Shown: piece by piece, positions 10,201 to 23,068 of the stretch
How the letters are laid out: the number at the start of each line of letters is the position of its first letter
How positions within the stretch are numbered: the stretch's first letter is position 1
NCBI GenBank assembly: GCA_002245135.1
Contig: NGBS01000332.1
Coordinates: 1-64,000, forward strand
Source: Proteromonas lacertae
Lineage: Eukaryota > Sar > Bigyra > Opalinata > Proteromonadidae
DNA: 64,000 nt
Reading direction: 5' to 3'
Notes under the pieces: model-generated
Told to the model about the DNA's origin: nothing
Database searches by the model: none
Seen by the model: only the letters and a program-made list of their open reading frames with translations
Translations under genes and position numbers: made by a program

Positions 10201-10551
10201 TATATTCACTCCAATTACCATCAACACAAATACTAAGTCTCAATCTACTATAATAAATAATTTAATTCCCAAACTACTCCCAAATATTTCTTATAATTTC
10301 TAATCTCTATCAAATAACCATTTTTATTATTCTGCATACCTATAAAAATAAAATAGAAGCTATATACTTCATAATATATTAAACATTTACTCATTTATTT
10401 TAGATGAGCTATAAAATAATAATACTTGTAGAGAATGTTATGTAACAAAGAAAAGTTTTAAAATTAAATACCCCAACTTAACACAAAATGCAAAAACTTT
10501 GAAAGAAAAATGGTTCAAGTTATAAAAATTCAAGTTAAAGGTTTTTGACTG
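7267..10551 (-). mobile_element. pogo/Tigger-like (Tc1/mariner superfamily) DNA transposon, 3285 bp
   Basis: Both ends carry the 22-bp inverted repeat CAGTCAAAAACCTTTAACTTGA (7267-7288, and its reverse complement at 10530-10551), flanked on each side by TA (7265-7266 and 10552-10553), the target duplication of this superfamily. Inside is a CENP-B/DDE_1-type transposase on the minus strand (7846-9473), now broken. About 580 bp on the left and 1.1 kb on the right inside the element are non-coding and AT-rich. The element splits the Cys-rich gene at 7017-7266. Confidence 0.88.
7846..9473 (-). pseudogene. pogo/Tigger-type transposase with one frameshift and one nonsense codon
   Basis: The N-terminal part (NNRTLAEKAEAVYELDNKKT, then VVNSTITNWLYNRDTI) is a helix-turn-helix of the pogo/CENP-B kind. 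Next comes a CENP-B-like second DNA-binding region (WFDEAYKKLPLTHIPVTKS). The catalytic core shows the three acidic positions in context: YIFNMDETSLFY, ILLIMDNFSGHP and LQPLDQGIISALKG. Two lesions disable it: a frame change near an A8 tract (about 9221-9228) and an in-frame TAA just after KTIDNF (8416-8418). The C-terminus after the stop is intact (7846-8385). No introns seen. Confidence 0.88.
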
Positions 10552-10553
10552 TA

Positions 10554-10868
10554 TTTGTTTTTTAATTATAACTTAATTTTGTCTAATTTCTATCATTATA
10601 TATCATATATTCACCTTTATGAACTTACAAACAACCATCTACACACAGCAAACACAAATCGAAGAGATAAGAGAATAATTACAGCTTATAATTATAAAAT
10701 ATAGATAATAAAAATATCTCATCTATAAAATTGATTTCTATTTTTATTTTGAAATTTTGTCCATTTAGGATATTTCTTTTCTTTGTTTTTTCTCTTGAAA
10801 GAACAACTTTTATTCATATTAAAGAAAAAATATATACCTAAATTATCTGATTCTTCATAGATTCTATG
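10554..10868. other. AT-rich spacer
   Basis: Between the pogo element and the P-loop pseudogene I see no open frame, repeat or RNA gene that I can support. Confidence 0.5.
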
Positions 10869-13715
10869 CTATATACTTTTAACTAGATTTTCATCCAACG
10901 CTTTAAATATTTCTTCACTGTTATAAGCATGTTCAGTTAGTTCTTTATACACCATTTCTCCTATTGTCTCAGATATAAAACTAAGTTTATTAGATTTAGT
11001 TATATCATTTTCATCTGTATCATATATAATTATTCTTTCATAATCTCTGTTTAATAAGGAATATTTACTTATTTCTTTAGTAATTTCCCACTTCAGTTTA
11101 TCACATGTAGGTGATATTATTCTTTTCATATTTATCACATCAGATGATCTATGATTTCCTATTATACCTCCATAATATTTATAGTTGTTGAGATATAAAC
11201 CTTGTTCTTTTTTATATGTTTCTTCTTCTTTTTCAGAAGGTATTTTCGTTTTTATTTCACCATATTCTATAAATCCCTCATTATCTTTTCTAAGTTCTGG
11301 ATTTTTCAATAATATTAACTTCTGCTAGTAAAAATGGAGGTATATACATTATCAAAGGATATCTTTTACTTTGAAATGTTTTTATATCATTATCATATGC
11401 ATTAGCTAACACAATAATCATTTCAGCATCAGAATAATCATCTTCACCAACAACAAATCCATCAACAATAACAATATATCGATTAGCTTTACCATAACCA
11501 AAATAGTCATCTTTATGATCAATAAATTGACCATCTTTGTGTCTAAAATATATTCGAATTCCTGGTTTTTCTTTATGAATTTTATCTCTAATTATTTTTG
11601 CTAATACTGTTTTACCAATTCCGAAATGACCAAATATTAAATAATATCTTTGGTGTGTAAAATCAAAATTATCTTTTCTTATAATATCCCACATTTGATT
11701 GAAACATTTTCACATTAATAGCAGTTGTTTGCCATCATTATATACTTCAAATTTTTCTTCTATTGGTGGAAATTCTGCTTTTGCTGGTTGTTGTTGCTGA
11801 ATTAATAAAGCTGGTACATAGAATCTTCTTCATAAACATCTGCTACTCTGTTTTGTATTGCACAATACATAAAATCACCTTCTTTCTTAACACTATATTC
11901 CAATATGATTAAAATACATGAATTATATATATTTATACTCTTATTGATTCTTCCATTTTTGTTCTAATATCATCTGTTATTTTTTTCTTATCAAATTTAT
12001 TATCATCATCTGATAACGCTTTTATAAAAACTCCATTCATTATCAAATCAAAGAAATTATTTTTATCCAATATAATAAACAAAATTCAATGTCTTTGGAG
12101 GATAATGAAAATACACTTCTTTGTCTGGATCTAAATTGAAATTATCATCTTCAATTATATTATTCGCCTGAATTTTACAAGTACTTAATTCATATGCAAT
12201 AACTTGTTTTAATGCAATTCTTTTCATATTATTATCATCATCACCCATTGACTTATAACTGTCATTTACTTTACCATAATCATCATCATTTTCAGGTGGA
12301 TTGAATTTATAAATGATATATTTTTCTACTTCTTCTGAAATAATTATCCCATTCTGGTTTTAAATCAACTATTATTATCGAATTATTAATATCACTTTCA
12401 TTAATATCAACCGCATCTTTTGTTTAATAATTTCTCCTTTTTCATTCAATCTATTAATCTCATTAGTATATAAATTATTCACTGCATTCACAAAACTATC
12501 TGGAATATCTAGAATTATATTCTCATCACCATAACTGTTTAAGAATATTTTCAAATCCATCATATCATTATTATAAAGTAAATAATGATATTGCTTTTTA
12601 TTTAACAAGAATGAATTTTCCATATCATCTTTTATTCTTTCGACAACTGCAGATCTATCAACATCAGTTACTGCAATACTATATATAAGTGATAACTTTT
12701 CCATCACACAATATTTTCTGTAATTGTAAATGCCAAATACATTATTTGGTAATTTCACTCCATTTAATACAACTCTATCATTAAATCTAACTCCATTTAA
12801 AACAACTATATCATCATTAAACTGAATATCATAATAACAGAAATCAGTAATAAAATATAATTGATCTCTATCTCTTTCAATATAGTACTCTATTAATTTT
12901 ACTGAACTGTTGTTGTAATATATGAGCGAATTGGAGTATTTAAATCTGTTGCTATCTGGGTTTCTTTACCATTTCCTTTTCTAAAAAACATCTTCTTTTC
13001 ATACATATCATATATTATTTTATATATTTCTCCTTCTTTACAATAAATATTCAATATTCCATCTGTTGTTTAAATATTATCACGTAATTCTGGTGAATCA
13101 CATATTTTAATGATTGAAGTTTTTTCATAACCAAAAATAATACCTTCTTTACCAATATTTATTATGTCATAATAAAAATAAAAAACTCCTTGTTCCATTT
13201 TTTCATTTATTACATTATATTGATGTTTAAATATTTTTTTACAAACAACATACTGAATTATATAATCTATATATCTATTTTCTGTTCTATATAAATCATT
13301 TTCAGTTTTTGTAAAATGAACAATATTTCTATCATCACTATCTGTAACATCAAAATTATACCTTTTTATGATTATCTTTTCATCCTCCCAACTTTTAGTT
13401 ATTTTGAATTCACTATCATTTTGATGTATTGATGTATTGTCTGGCATTTTAAATCGCTCGATAACTTGATATAACCTGTTTCTTTTGAATTAAACTTCTT
13501 GATATGGAATTTGTGATGATAAACTTCACTTACCAACTCTTGCCATATTACATTTTCAATAAATGTTTCTTTTCCTTCCTTATCATTTGATTCAATACGT
13601 CTCACTTTAACTTCATTCATAACCGTTTTTAATTTTCTCTTTTGTGGAACTACTTGTATTGATAATAAACCTATACTTTTATTATGTAATGCATATATAT
13701 ATACTTCAAAACTTC
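10869..13715 (-). pseudogene. Degraded Crinkler/RHS-like P-loop ATPase gene
   Basis: Reading from about 13715 down, frame after frame gives parts of one protein: a start region with YALHNKSIGLLSIQVVPQKR and ENVIWQELVSEVYHHKFHI, a middle part, then YLIFGHFGIGKTVLAKIIRD (Walker A GHFGIGKT) and RYIVIVDGFVVG (Walker-B-like). The layout resembles retrotransposon-hot-spot (RHS) proteins and the P-loop part of Crinkler (CRN) effectors, which couple an NTPase to a nuclease-like domain. At least six frame changes or stops lie along 2.8 kb (for example near 13440, 12380, 11700-11850 and 11300), so it is a pseudogene. The family call is tentative; a different P-loop ATPase is possible. Confidence 0.5.
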
Positions 13716-13795
13716 AAATAATATTAAAAAATGGATTAAAAGGGATGAACAGCTAAGATATAAAGAAATATGTATTAGTTTTTATCAGTGTTGTA

Positions 13796-14835
13796 TTTAT
13801 TGGTGAAAAAATATAGGTTTACCTATAGATCAAAACCTATATCTTTAGCTTGACCTTTACCTTCCTTATACTAACTATTAGTTGACCTCCTATTGAGCAT
13901 GAGTTAAGAAGCATATTATCTAACCATAAATACAAAATTAATGTTTTATACATCATTTTTCAAATATCAAATTTGACCTTGGTCGATGCACTTTTTATAT
14001 TACTATTATTTTGATCTATTTCTCAATGATGACTCACAATAACATATTATTAACATAATATTAAATTAATTATAGAATAAAAAAAATAAAAGAAAAAAAC
14101 ATCAAGCTTGATGGTTTGACTAAGTTAATCTTTATTTTTTAAGATTTTGATCATTTAAATGTATAATTACTCAATATTTATAAGACTTTATGATAAATGA
14201 AACTATAGGGATATCACATTACCCCCTATCGCATCAAAAGAGTTGTGCATTTATTCAATTGTTGTATGTTAGAGAAGTAACATTTTAACTACTTCAAAAT
14301 GTTTTGGAAAACGTGATTAAAATAAAATATTCAGATTATTACATATGGTAAAAGCCAAAGTCAATTCAGATTCTGTCAACAAAGATCTATTTAAATTAAT
14401 AACCTTCAAGGCAGTCAATACCACAATATTAGACTCACCAGAATTTAGAAGGTTTTGCTTCAAACTAGGATATATTATACCTCTAAGAGAGTTTTATAAT
14501 GCTTATTTATTTTCAAAAACTGAGAAAGTAAGAGACTTATTGAAGACAAATATGTTAAATATCACTATTGAGTAGTTTGTAGATGAATTTTAATATATTA
14601 GTATAGATATTTATACAATTTTAACCAACCTTATTCTAACTATGGCAATTAAAGTAAAACAAGAAGCAGGAATAATATTTTATATAGTATGGTAGTTTGT
14701 ATAAAACAAATGTTACTCAGTAAGTTATTAAAATAGATTTTAACAAAATAATGCTCGAGGTTTGACCGACCAATGGCCAAAGCTAGATTATAGGTTTTAC
14801 CTCTAACCTATAGGTTACCTATTTATACAACCCTG
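13796..14835 (+). mobile_element. hAT-superfamily element (1040 bp, internally deleted)
   Basis: The left end CAGTGTTGTATTTATTGG (13796 on) and the reverse complement of the right end CAGGGTTGTATAAATAGG (to 14835) are inverted repeats, continuing with ATAGGTTTACCTATAG-like sequence and TAGCTTGACC / TAGCTTTGGCC. The 8 bp just outside are identical, GTTTTTAT at 13788-13795 and 14836-14843. A CAGNG terminus plus an 8-bp duplication is the hAT signature. Inside is a hAT-transposase-like fragment (14345-14575). The element is too short to encode a full transposase, so it is non-autonomous. Confidence 0.88.
14345..14575 (+). pseudogene. hAT transposase N-terminal fragment (76 aa)
   Basis: MVKAKVNSDSVNKDLFKLIT, then TTILDSPEFRRFCFKLGYII-PLREF, matches the usual hAT pattern just after the zinc finger ('PF..VE.P.FR.....L.P.Y.IPSR'). 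It ends at a TAG after 76 residues. It sits inside an element with hAT ends and an 8-bp duplication, which supports the call. No catalytic core remains. Confidence 0.6.
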
Positions 14836-14843
14836 GTTTTTAT

Positions 14844-15880
14844 TTTGATTTACATTTTGTTATTCGTTGTAGTATTTATTGAATATATAATTATTTGTTC
14901 AACTCTAATACTTTCAATTTACTTTCTTCATCAATCTCATCATATTTACAAATCAAATTACAATTAATAAAACCACTACTTTCACAACTTGTCTTATGAT
15001 ATATGAATTTTCTCCAATTATTATAATCTAAACCTTCTATTCCTTTTATCGCTTAATTCAATGAGTTTTGTAGGTGAATGAAATAGTTATTGTGATCAAT
15101 TTCGCCATTGTTGATAATACATATTTTGCAGTGGGAAGATAGGTATTTTAAGCAAATAATTGCGTATTTACAAGTGTTGATGTTAATTTATATCTAATGT
15201 TAGTCTTCCTTCTTCAGTTTAATCATCCACTTTCTTCACTAATGAATATAAATTACCTTCTACATCTGATATTAATTAACTATTTAATAAAGGTTTAATA
15301 TAGTTCTGTATATTCTATCTTATAACTTTTATTCTTCTTTATCCTATCTATTCATCAACATACAATGTAATACCATATTATAATATTAACTAACTACAAC
15401 CATTTCTATTAATCTTTCAACTCAGTATTTTATTTTTATTGTATATTAATCACTTTTTTTTAATCTTTCAGCTAATAATTATTATTATGCAATACATACA
15501 AAGTTATTACATCTTCTTATAGATAAGTATATTTAAAACTTTCAAATCACGATCATTTCTTAATATCTTTCTTATACAAATATCACATCTTTATTTCTTT
15601 AAATTCACCACAATATATTATATACACATCAATTTCACAAAAAACTGTTTTATATTTATAAATATTTTGCCTTTTCTTTATTATGGTGTATAAAAACAAT
15701 AAAATAAGAGAAACAAATAAAAATTAAACTCAATCGATAATAGATTTGTATTTAAATATTATAGAGAAGGTTATAATACTTTGCTCTTATGATTTATTTG
15801 TTCAAACCCCAATTCAACACACATAATTTCTCTCAATGGCAAATTTATAGCCAGAGTATAATAATGAAAGAAGTTTTCAT
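14844..15880. other. Intergenic stretch with one short gene remnant
   Basis: On the minus strand at about 14891-15052 there is a 54-codon open stretch (AIKGIEGLDYNNWRKFIYHK ... LKVLELNK, stop) that looks coding in composition but has a stop directly upstream. It is probably a gene remnant. The rest, up to the surface-protein gene, is AT-rich with no supported feature. Confidence 0.35.
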
Positions 15881-18800
15881 TTAGTCAGTTGCTTTTAATG
15901 AAGATCTTTCTTGATGAGATGTCTTTGAAACAAGTTCTCTTCTGTTGATTATTGCATAACCAACTAAACCAATAATAATCAAAGTACCAATAACTACACC
16001 AAATGAAATACCAATTGCTTCTCCAGTCTTACTAGCAGCTGATCTGGTTTGAGGTTCTTCATAAATATCAGTTTGTCTGACAATAACAGAGGAATAAGCC
16101 ATATCAGGTGAAGAAGAATGTAAATCATTTTCAAAAGCATCAGATTTTAAGATATTAGATGTAATTGAGATTATTGTATTTCGATAATTCTTTGGAGCTG
16201 TAATAAATGCAACTGTTCTTACTAAATTTGATGTCATATCCATATTAGATGTATCCCAATCTAATCTCACATTCGTTCTATCAACATCAAATGAAACTGC
16301 ACTTCTTAAATGAGTTATTAATAGATTTCTAATTATCACAAATGCTTGAGGATTTACTGCTTGACCAGATACACCAGTTGTATAATCGATTTCTATCTTG
16401 GCGATTATTCTTCCACTTACTAATGGAGGATCTTCTACATATTCTCTACAATCTGTATCATCTACAGCTTGCCATTGTGGATTTAAGTAATTATCACCTC
16501 TACATTGTCTTTGAAGAACACCTGTCTTTCCATCTTTACATAATATATAAGCAGTCATTGAATAAGAAGTTGCTGGCCATTCACCATTAGCTGGACATGT
16601 ATTGGATATTACTTGAAGATAAACATTTGTATAATAAATTCCATTAAGATTTCTTGCACCAACTACATATAATGTTTCTTTCATTAATTCAGATGGTCTT
16701 CCACTGAATTTACCTTCACTAAATGTTATACCAGCTGGTAAAGCAGGATAGTCTGGTAAAATCCATTCTAACACATTATATTTTATATTTGGTGCTAAAT
16801 CAAATGTTCTATCAATATATAAAGTATTCTTTTTAGCTGGATAAGTAATTATTGGAGGTGATGGTCTACAACCAGATAAATCTTCTTCTCCCCAAACTGG
16901 TTTAGAATCTGATACTGTACATGTTCTATAGGAATAACCCATATAACCTTCACTACAAGCTTTTTGACCTCTTTCACCTACATTTGTTGCTGGATAACCA
17001 TTTTCTGCACTACATGTTGATGCAATTACTTCCAATTGGATTGTATATGTCTTTGTTGTTTGATCTCTTGCAGCTATACCAGTTATTGTATAAGTCATTA
17101 ATTTTCTTGTTATTGTAGGAGTTCCTGTTATTGAACCAGTTTTATTAACAAATGATAAACCTGCTGGTAATGATGGACTAGAATAATAACCAGCTGCTCC
17201 TTGACTTGACGGAATTGTTGGAGTAATTGTCTTCTTTATACTTCTGTAGAATGATAATATATTATCATTACCATAATTCAAACTAGATGGTAAACTTAAG
17301 GCTACACATTGAGATATATTGGGTGTTCCCCAAATACCACTTGTCAAACATGATCTTTGCATATTTCCAGAATAACCAGCTAAACATTCAATATCTAAAT
17401 CTTGACCAGCACTTGTCTCAGGCCAATCTCCTTCTTGTGGACATGTAGCAATTCTACAACTGTAAGTGAAAAGTCTATTGAATGATATCAAATCTTCACT
17501 AGGATTTCTTTTTCCTGAATATATGATCTTATAAGCATCATAAATATCACTTGTTCCATTTAAGAATTCAGCTTCATATTGTGCATTTGCACCAATACTG
17601 GGGAAGACTGGAATATCAAATGTTTTAGTCCATTTGAATGAGGTTTCAAATGATTGATCATTTACATATTCACCTTTTCCTCCATATAAACTCCATGCTG
17701 TTGGATCTCTATCATTACTATAAGCATTAGTTGTGAATATAGCTTTGTTAATAAACTCAGATCTATGATTCCAAGCATAATAGTTTGTTGCTGGATCGGA
17801 TTGATATTTAATTGCAAATTTATTCGTATGATCTGATACTGCATCACTGATAGTATTTTCTAATGGTTCAAATATAACACCATTAGTGTAAGCTTTCATT
17901 GATGATACTGTTCTCTTTGAACATTTATCAGCACTTTCAAGATAAGATGCTTCAGCTGTAAATGGATCTGCAGATAAGGATGATTGATGTTTATGAAATT
18001 CAATACCAACATAATTTATACCATTTACTAAATAGGCAGATGGAATAACTATGGCATAACTTGGTGTTGTTGTTAAATCATAAACTTTAGTAGCCATAGT
18101 ATCAGCTGTTATTTCATCTTCAGGTAAATTCTTTTGGAATATCTTCTTACCATTCAAATATAAAACCATACCAGCATCAAATATTATTTGTAATTCAACA
18201 CCAGATAATGTTCCAATACTTCTAGTAATCTCCATTGTTGTTCTATAATATCTTGTTGTTGCTGGTCTATCAGCTCCTTTACCAGAAACCATTGTTGACC
18301 ATCCAGATAATGATTTAGAATTAGTCCATGAAGTGGAGGTTTGTTTATTATCAGTATAACTCCATGTTGCTTTTCGATGAATCAAATAATTTAATGAAAC
18401 TGTCATTGTCATTACTTGATTAGGAAGATTCATGTTTGCTGTTAATAATGTGATTGGTGGAACAATTGCTTTTATATATGAAGTAGAAAGCCATGTAACA
18501 CCTGTAATTGAACCTACTTTTATTTTATAATCACCTGATGGTAAACAATAACCATATTGTTGGACAATACCACTCATTTCTACTGTTCTATTAATCAATA
18601 TATTACCAGATCCATCTAAGAATTGCCATGAAATAATATTTGAATCAGTGGAGAAATAAGTTTCTAATATTAATGGAATATCATTACATTCAGTCACATC
18701 AAATGATATTGAAACTGTACCAGGTCCCATTGAACCAGTACCAGTAATAGTATAAGTTTGAAGTGAAGATGGAGCTTCCTTTAAAATACCTGATATAGCA

Positions 18801-21665
18801 CCATTACTTGTATTAAAGAATAATCCTTCTGGTAATTGGCTTGGACTAATTGTAAACTCATAAGCACCACCTTCTAATGTTGGAGATGTAAACATTGATT
18901 CACCTACTCTAATTGGAATTGGATTCTTTGGATATATAATAACTGGAGATTTTTGAGCAGCAATGAAGTTGATTCTTACACCAGCTCTAATTCCAGGATA
19001 TTCTTCATAGTGAATCTTATTCTTTCCTTCAAAGTTGATTGTAAACCATCCTCCTTTCTGACAGTTGGATGTAAAAGCAAAAGTAATATTTGCATTTTGT
19101 GGTACACAGACTTGATAACTGTAAATTGTATCTTGTTTATGATCTCTTCCAGCAAAATGTGTAATACCATTTGCATCAGTAACTGTTGCTGTAACATCAC
19201 CATCTTGAACTGAATAATGTCCATGAATCAATACATTATTTCCACTACAAGGACTAATATTAATTTGAACAGTGGTTGTTATTGTATCAGCATTTGTTAC
19301 ACATTTAATTGTATATTGTTTACCAGCAGATTCTTTTGCAATACCATAGATTGTTCCATTAATAGGATCAACATTTAAACCATAAGGTAATTCATCAGCA
19401 TAGAAACGAGGATTTAAGGCATTGTTGATAGTAGGTGTGACTGGAGTTATTGGATTTGGAATTTGACCAATTACACTTGGATAAGAGAAATCAGTTGGTT
19501 GAATAACTGCTTCAATACCAATTGTAATTGTTGTTGAATATGAAACACCTCCACTATCAGCTGTAATAACATAATCGTAATATGCTGATGATGTATCTGG
19601 AGTTCCAGCTATTACACCAGATGTTGGATTAATAGTCATTCCTGATGGTAACTCTGGATCAATAACAAAGTTTGACATTGCCATTATACCATTAGCGAAG
19701 ATTGGAGTATTTTCTGGAGCAGATTTAGTTGATAAATAAGTAGCTACTTGATAAGTGTAAGAAAATGATTGACTGAGTGAATATCTCAAATTATTAGCTG
19801 GAATTGGTTGGATTGGGTAATTTGTACTAGCAAATTTGAGTTGGAAATCATTTGAAGTAAAACCACTGCTTGTTACACCTCTACCAAAAATTATCTTAAC
19901 CTTCATTGGATCAACAGATAATTCTTTTTCAGTTTTCTTTGTAACTTGAGATTTAGTATTAATGGCTTCCATAGTGAAACTACCACCTGCTGGTAAGGTT
20001 AATTCCATTCTACATAAATCATTACATTCCATTGTAAATTCCCAAAATCCACTGCTTGGAACAGTAAGGAAACCTTCCCAAACAATGATAAAGTTTTGAC
20101 TCATCTTTGATGAAAACTTATCAAATGATAATTGATTGATATTACTATCAATACGTCTGTATACTTCACTAAAACCAGGACCTGGAACTTTTGGAATTGA
20201 TTTTAATGTTAATGGTTCATCGGCTGAATAATAAGAAGCTTCTAAACCATTTTGGAATGTACTTGAACTTGAACCAACTACAGTAATATAGACTTTCTTT
20301 GTAATGCAGTTGAATATACTACAAGCTTTGACTTGATATTCTGTTCTTGGCATTTCTTGTACACTATTATATTCAATAGCACCACTTCTTTCAGAGAAAG
20401 TAACACCAGCTGGTGGTGTTGGTGTTATGGAAAAACTAGTTGGGAAACCTTGAACTGTTGGCATAATATGGCCACTTGATGTTGGACTAATACGTAAATC
20501 AGTAGTGGCATATTTGAATGAAGTAACAACTGAATAATAGGGTGTTAAAGCCTCAGTTGGTATTTCAACAAAATTAGTTTCAGTATCTCTACGATATTCT
20601 ACATACATATCATTAGCGCCACCTCCACCATAATGAATAAAGGTTAATAAGTTCCTACCAGCTTCTAAACGAAGAAGAAATGTCTTTATCTCAGCATAGT
20701 TGGCAGTCTTATCAATGAATCTGTAATTTTCACCAAAATAAAACCATAAATTATCATCTCCTTTGTATCTAAACACATAACTTTCAGATGAAGGAACAGT
20801 AACATAAGCTCTTTTCATTTCAAGATAATATACATTATGAAATCCATACTGTGCTAAATATTCATCGGCTTTATTAGACCAAAACTTTGGAACAATTGTA
20901 ACACCATCATTCAATGATCCATCAATAAAAGAATCGAAATAGGGAGTAATATCATCTGGTGAAGAAGTGATGTAATTATTGGGACTATATAATGAACTAA
21001 CACCTCTAGCTGTTTCAGTATCTGTTATAAGTGTTAATGAGATTGTAATTTGGACTGCACTAATTGTATTTGCACAATTTAACACTACTCGATCAGCTAT
21101 TTGTTGTTGTTGTTGTTGATCTACATAGATTTCTAATTGACCGTTATTTAATATCATATATTTTGCATCTGGAGGATATGCAATAGTGAAATTGTAAGCA
21201 GCTGCTCTACATTCTGGTTTGGGTAAGATCACAAACTCGTTGTATGGAACATTTATAGCTGGACCATCTATTCCATCTATTTCATACTTACAGCTCTTTA
21301 TCACATCATCTACTCTCATTTTGAAAGTAACCACATGCTGTTGATTACCACCATCAACAATTGTTACAGTGTAAGTGGTTCTTTCTAAATAAGTACGTGG
21401 AATACCAGCAATTTGAACACCAGTTAATCCAACTGTATAACTTGCCCAACTTGGTAACATTGGTGAAAATGTGGCACTCTTTGCCACTGGTGAACCACTA
21501 CATGGAATTACGATGGTAATATAAACAGGATTTCTCAAATTAGAGATTGATTCTTCACGAACACTTTGACATTGTAGTGCACTTGCGACTATATTAAAAA
21601 TTAGATGATTTATTATAAATATATATACCACTAAGCCAAATAGCAATAATAAAGATGTATTTCAT
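15881..21665 (-). CDS. Giant adhesin-like surface protein: PA14, Ig-like (He_PIG) and Sushi-like domains, C-terminal TM (about 1914 aa)
   Basis: The start is ATG 21665. Exon 1 (21629-21665) encodes MKYIFIIAIWLS, a 40-nt intron (21589-21628) follows, and exon 2 continues VVASALQC. Joined, these give a clean signal peptide. Next come a PA14-like module (about residues 240-370, with FRYKGDDNLWFYFG), a second PA14-like module (about 470-620), and repeated Ig-like modules with the He_PIG motif (LPSGMTINPTSGVIAGTP; LPEGLFFNTSNGAISGIL; LPAGLSFVNKTGSITGTP). Three Cys-rich Sushi-like modules follow (CPQEGDWPETSAG...; WPATS...). Near the end are a SEA-like stretch and one transmembrane helix (SFGVVIGTLIIIGLVGYAII) with a tail of about 25 residues. 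It probably acts in adhesion or glycan recognition at the cell surface. A paralogue lies at 53056-59251. Confidence 0.88.
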
Positions 21666-22186
21666 CTTGATTTTTAAGATCTAAGATCTACGAGATGATT
21701 GGCTGATTTTTGGATTTTAACCAATCATATCAAAGATCGGGTGTGGGTTTTCTAAATTTTTTATAATCTAATAAACTCACATCTGCCATTACATTAGGTT
21801 GAATATATGATAAATATGACAAACAGTCATTAAACAAAACACTTCTGTCACATTCTTGTAGTTGTATATAAGTAGATATACTCAAATGTGACTTTGTATC
21901 TAATTTTTTTACTATAGTCAGTGTTATTTAGCTTATCATGTATTACATGAATTTTTTTTAGAGTCATATACAGAATCTAGATGAAAGTCACATGTTAAAG
22001 GAGAGTACGATTAGTAATTATCAACTTTCCATCCATGTTCTTCATTTATATATTAATATCTACTTTTTTAATTCGTGAGGTATATTATTTTGTGAAAATG
22101 AACTGACTTTATTTTATATGAGTTTTATTCTATACACATTACATAATAAAAATAAAATATATAGAAATAACATAATACAAAAGAAG
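21666..22186. promoter_or_regulatory. Upstream region of the surface-protein gene with inverted CCAAT boxes
   Basis: No gene. About 35-60 bp upstream of the ATG at 21665 lie ATTGG (21698-21702) and CCAAT (21721-21725), a pair of CCAAT-box cores in opposite orientation (TGATTGGCTGA and AACCAATCAT). These could bind an NF-Y-like factor. The 39299 gene also has a CCAAT core upstream. Function is inference. Confidence 0.35.
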
Positions 22187-22838
22187 TTAATGTTTAGGTA
22201 AAAAGTCATACCAGTTTCTTAACACACTCATCAATTCACTATAAGCTTCATCTAAATTGTTATTTACTAACACATATTCATAACTACCAGGCTGTTTAGC
22301 ATACTCTATCTCACCAAATGCATTTTTTAATCTTCTTGATATTGTTTCTTCATTTTCTGTTCCTCTGCCTCTCAATCTTCTTTCTAACTCTTCATTAGAT
22401 GGTGGTAAAATAAACAATGAGTGAGGTGGATTCTTAAATTTGTTTGATTTCTTTAAATTCTTTGCTCCTTGTACATCTATGTCAAATATACAGATTTTGC
22501 CAGCATTAGCTACATCTTCATATGCTTTTATACTGGTTCCATAGTATTTACCATGAACACAAGCATGTTCTAAAAATTCACCTCTTTCAATTTTTTCTTT
22601 CATTATTTGTTCGGATACAAAGTAATAATCTACTCCATCTTTCTCTCCTGGACGAGGTTTTCTAGTTGTATGACTGATTGAAAATCCAAAATTTTCGGGA
22701 TAATCATGAAATACTTTTGCTATTAATGTACCTTTACCTACACCAGATGGTCCACTAATTATTAATGCTTTTGGGACTATCTTTTGTAACTAATTATTTT
22801 AAAACATTAAAAAACATACCTTTTCAATTCTTTGCATT
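22187..22838 (-). CDS. Guanylate kinase
   Basis: Two exons: 22821-22838 (MQRIEK) and 22187-22789, split by a 31-nt intron (GTATGT...TAG, 22790-22820). The product is 206 aa, normal for the family. Guanylate kinase phosphorylates GMP to GDP with ATP. Visible motifs: the P-loop ISGPSGVGKGTL, the GMP-binding SISHTTRKPRPGEKDGVDYY, the EFLEHACVHGKYYGTS block, DIDVQGAKNLKK, and the lid PPSNEELERRLRGRGTE. All key residues are present and the frame is clean. It is divergent from eIF2A with 230 bp between starts. Confidence 0.95.
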
Positions 22839-23068
22839 TCTGCAGCATAAACTATCTTTTGATCATAACGATAAGCCCTAGATTATATTGAATGTCTTTA
22901 TACCCATAGCCAACAGCACAAACAGCTGCTAGCGGGATTATTCTTGATGCTCTTAAGACTATTATTACATTAAATAACTTATAAATCATACAGTTCATGA
23001 AAAAATCGAAAGATTAAAAAATCAAATAAAAATTCAAGTTTTGTCAAGCCTCATTTTCAATTATTTGA

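Noticed and set aside
21589-21646. Non-ATG start near 21646 for the large surface protein
   Set aside because: It begins inside an intron; splicing from ATG 21665 gives a much better signal peptide.
23034-23053. Recurrent CAAGCCTCA-like words as a promoter motif
   Set aside because: They occur in MITE centres and at varied distances from genes without a consistent position.
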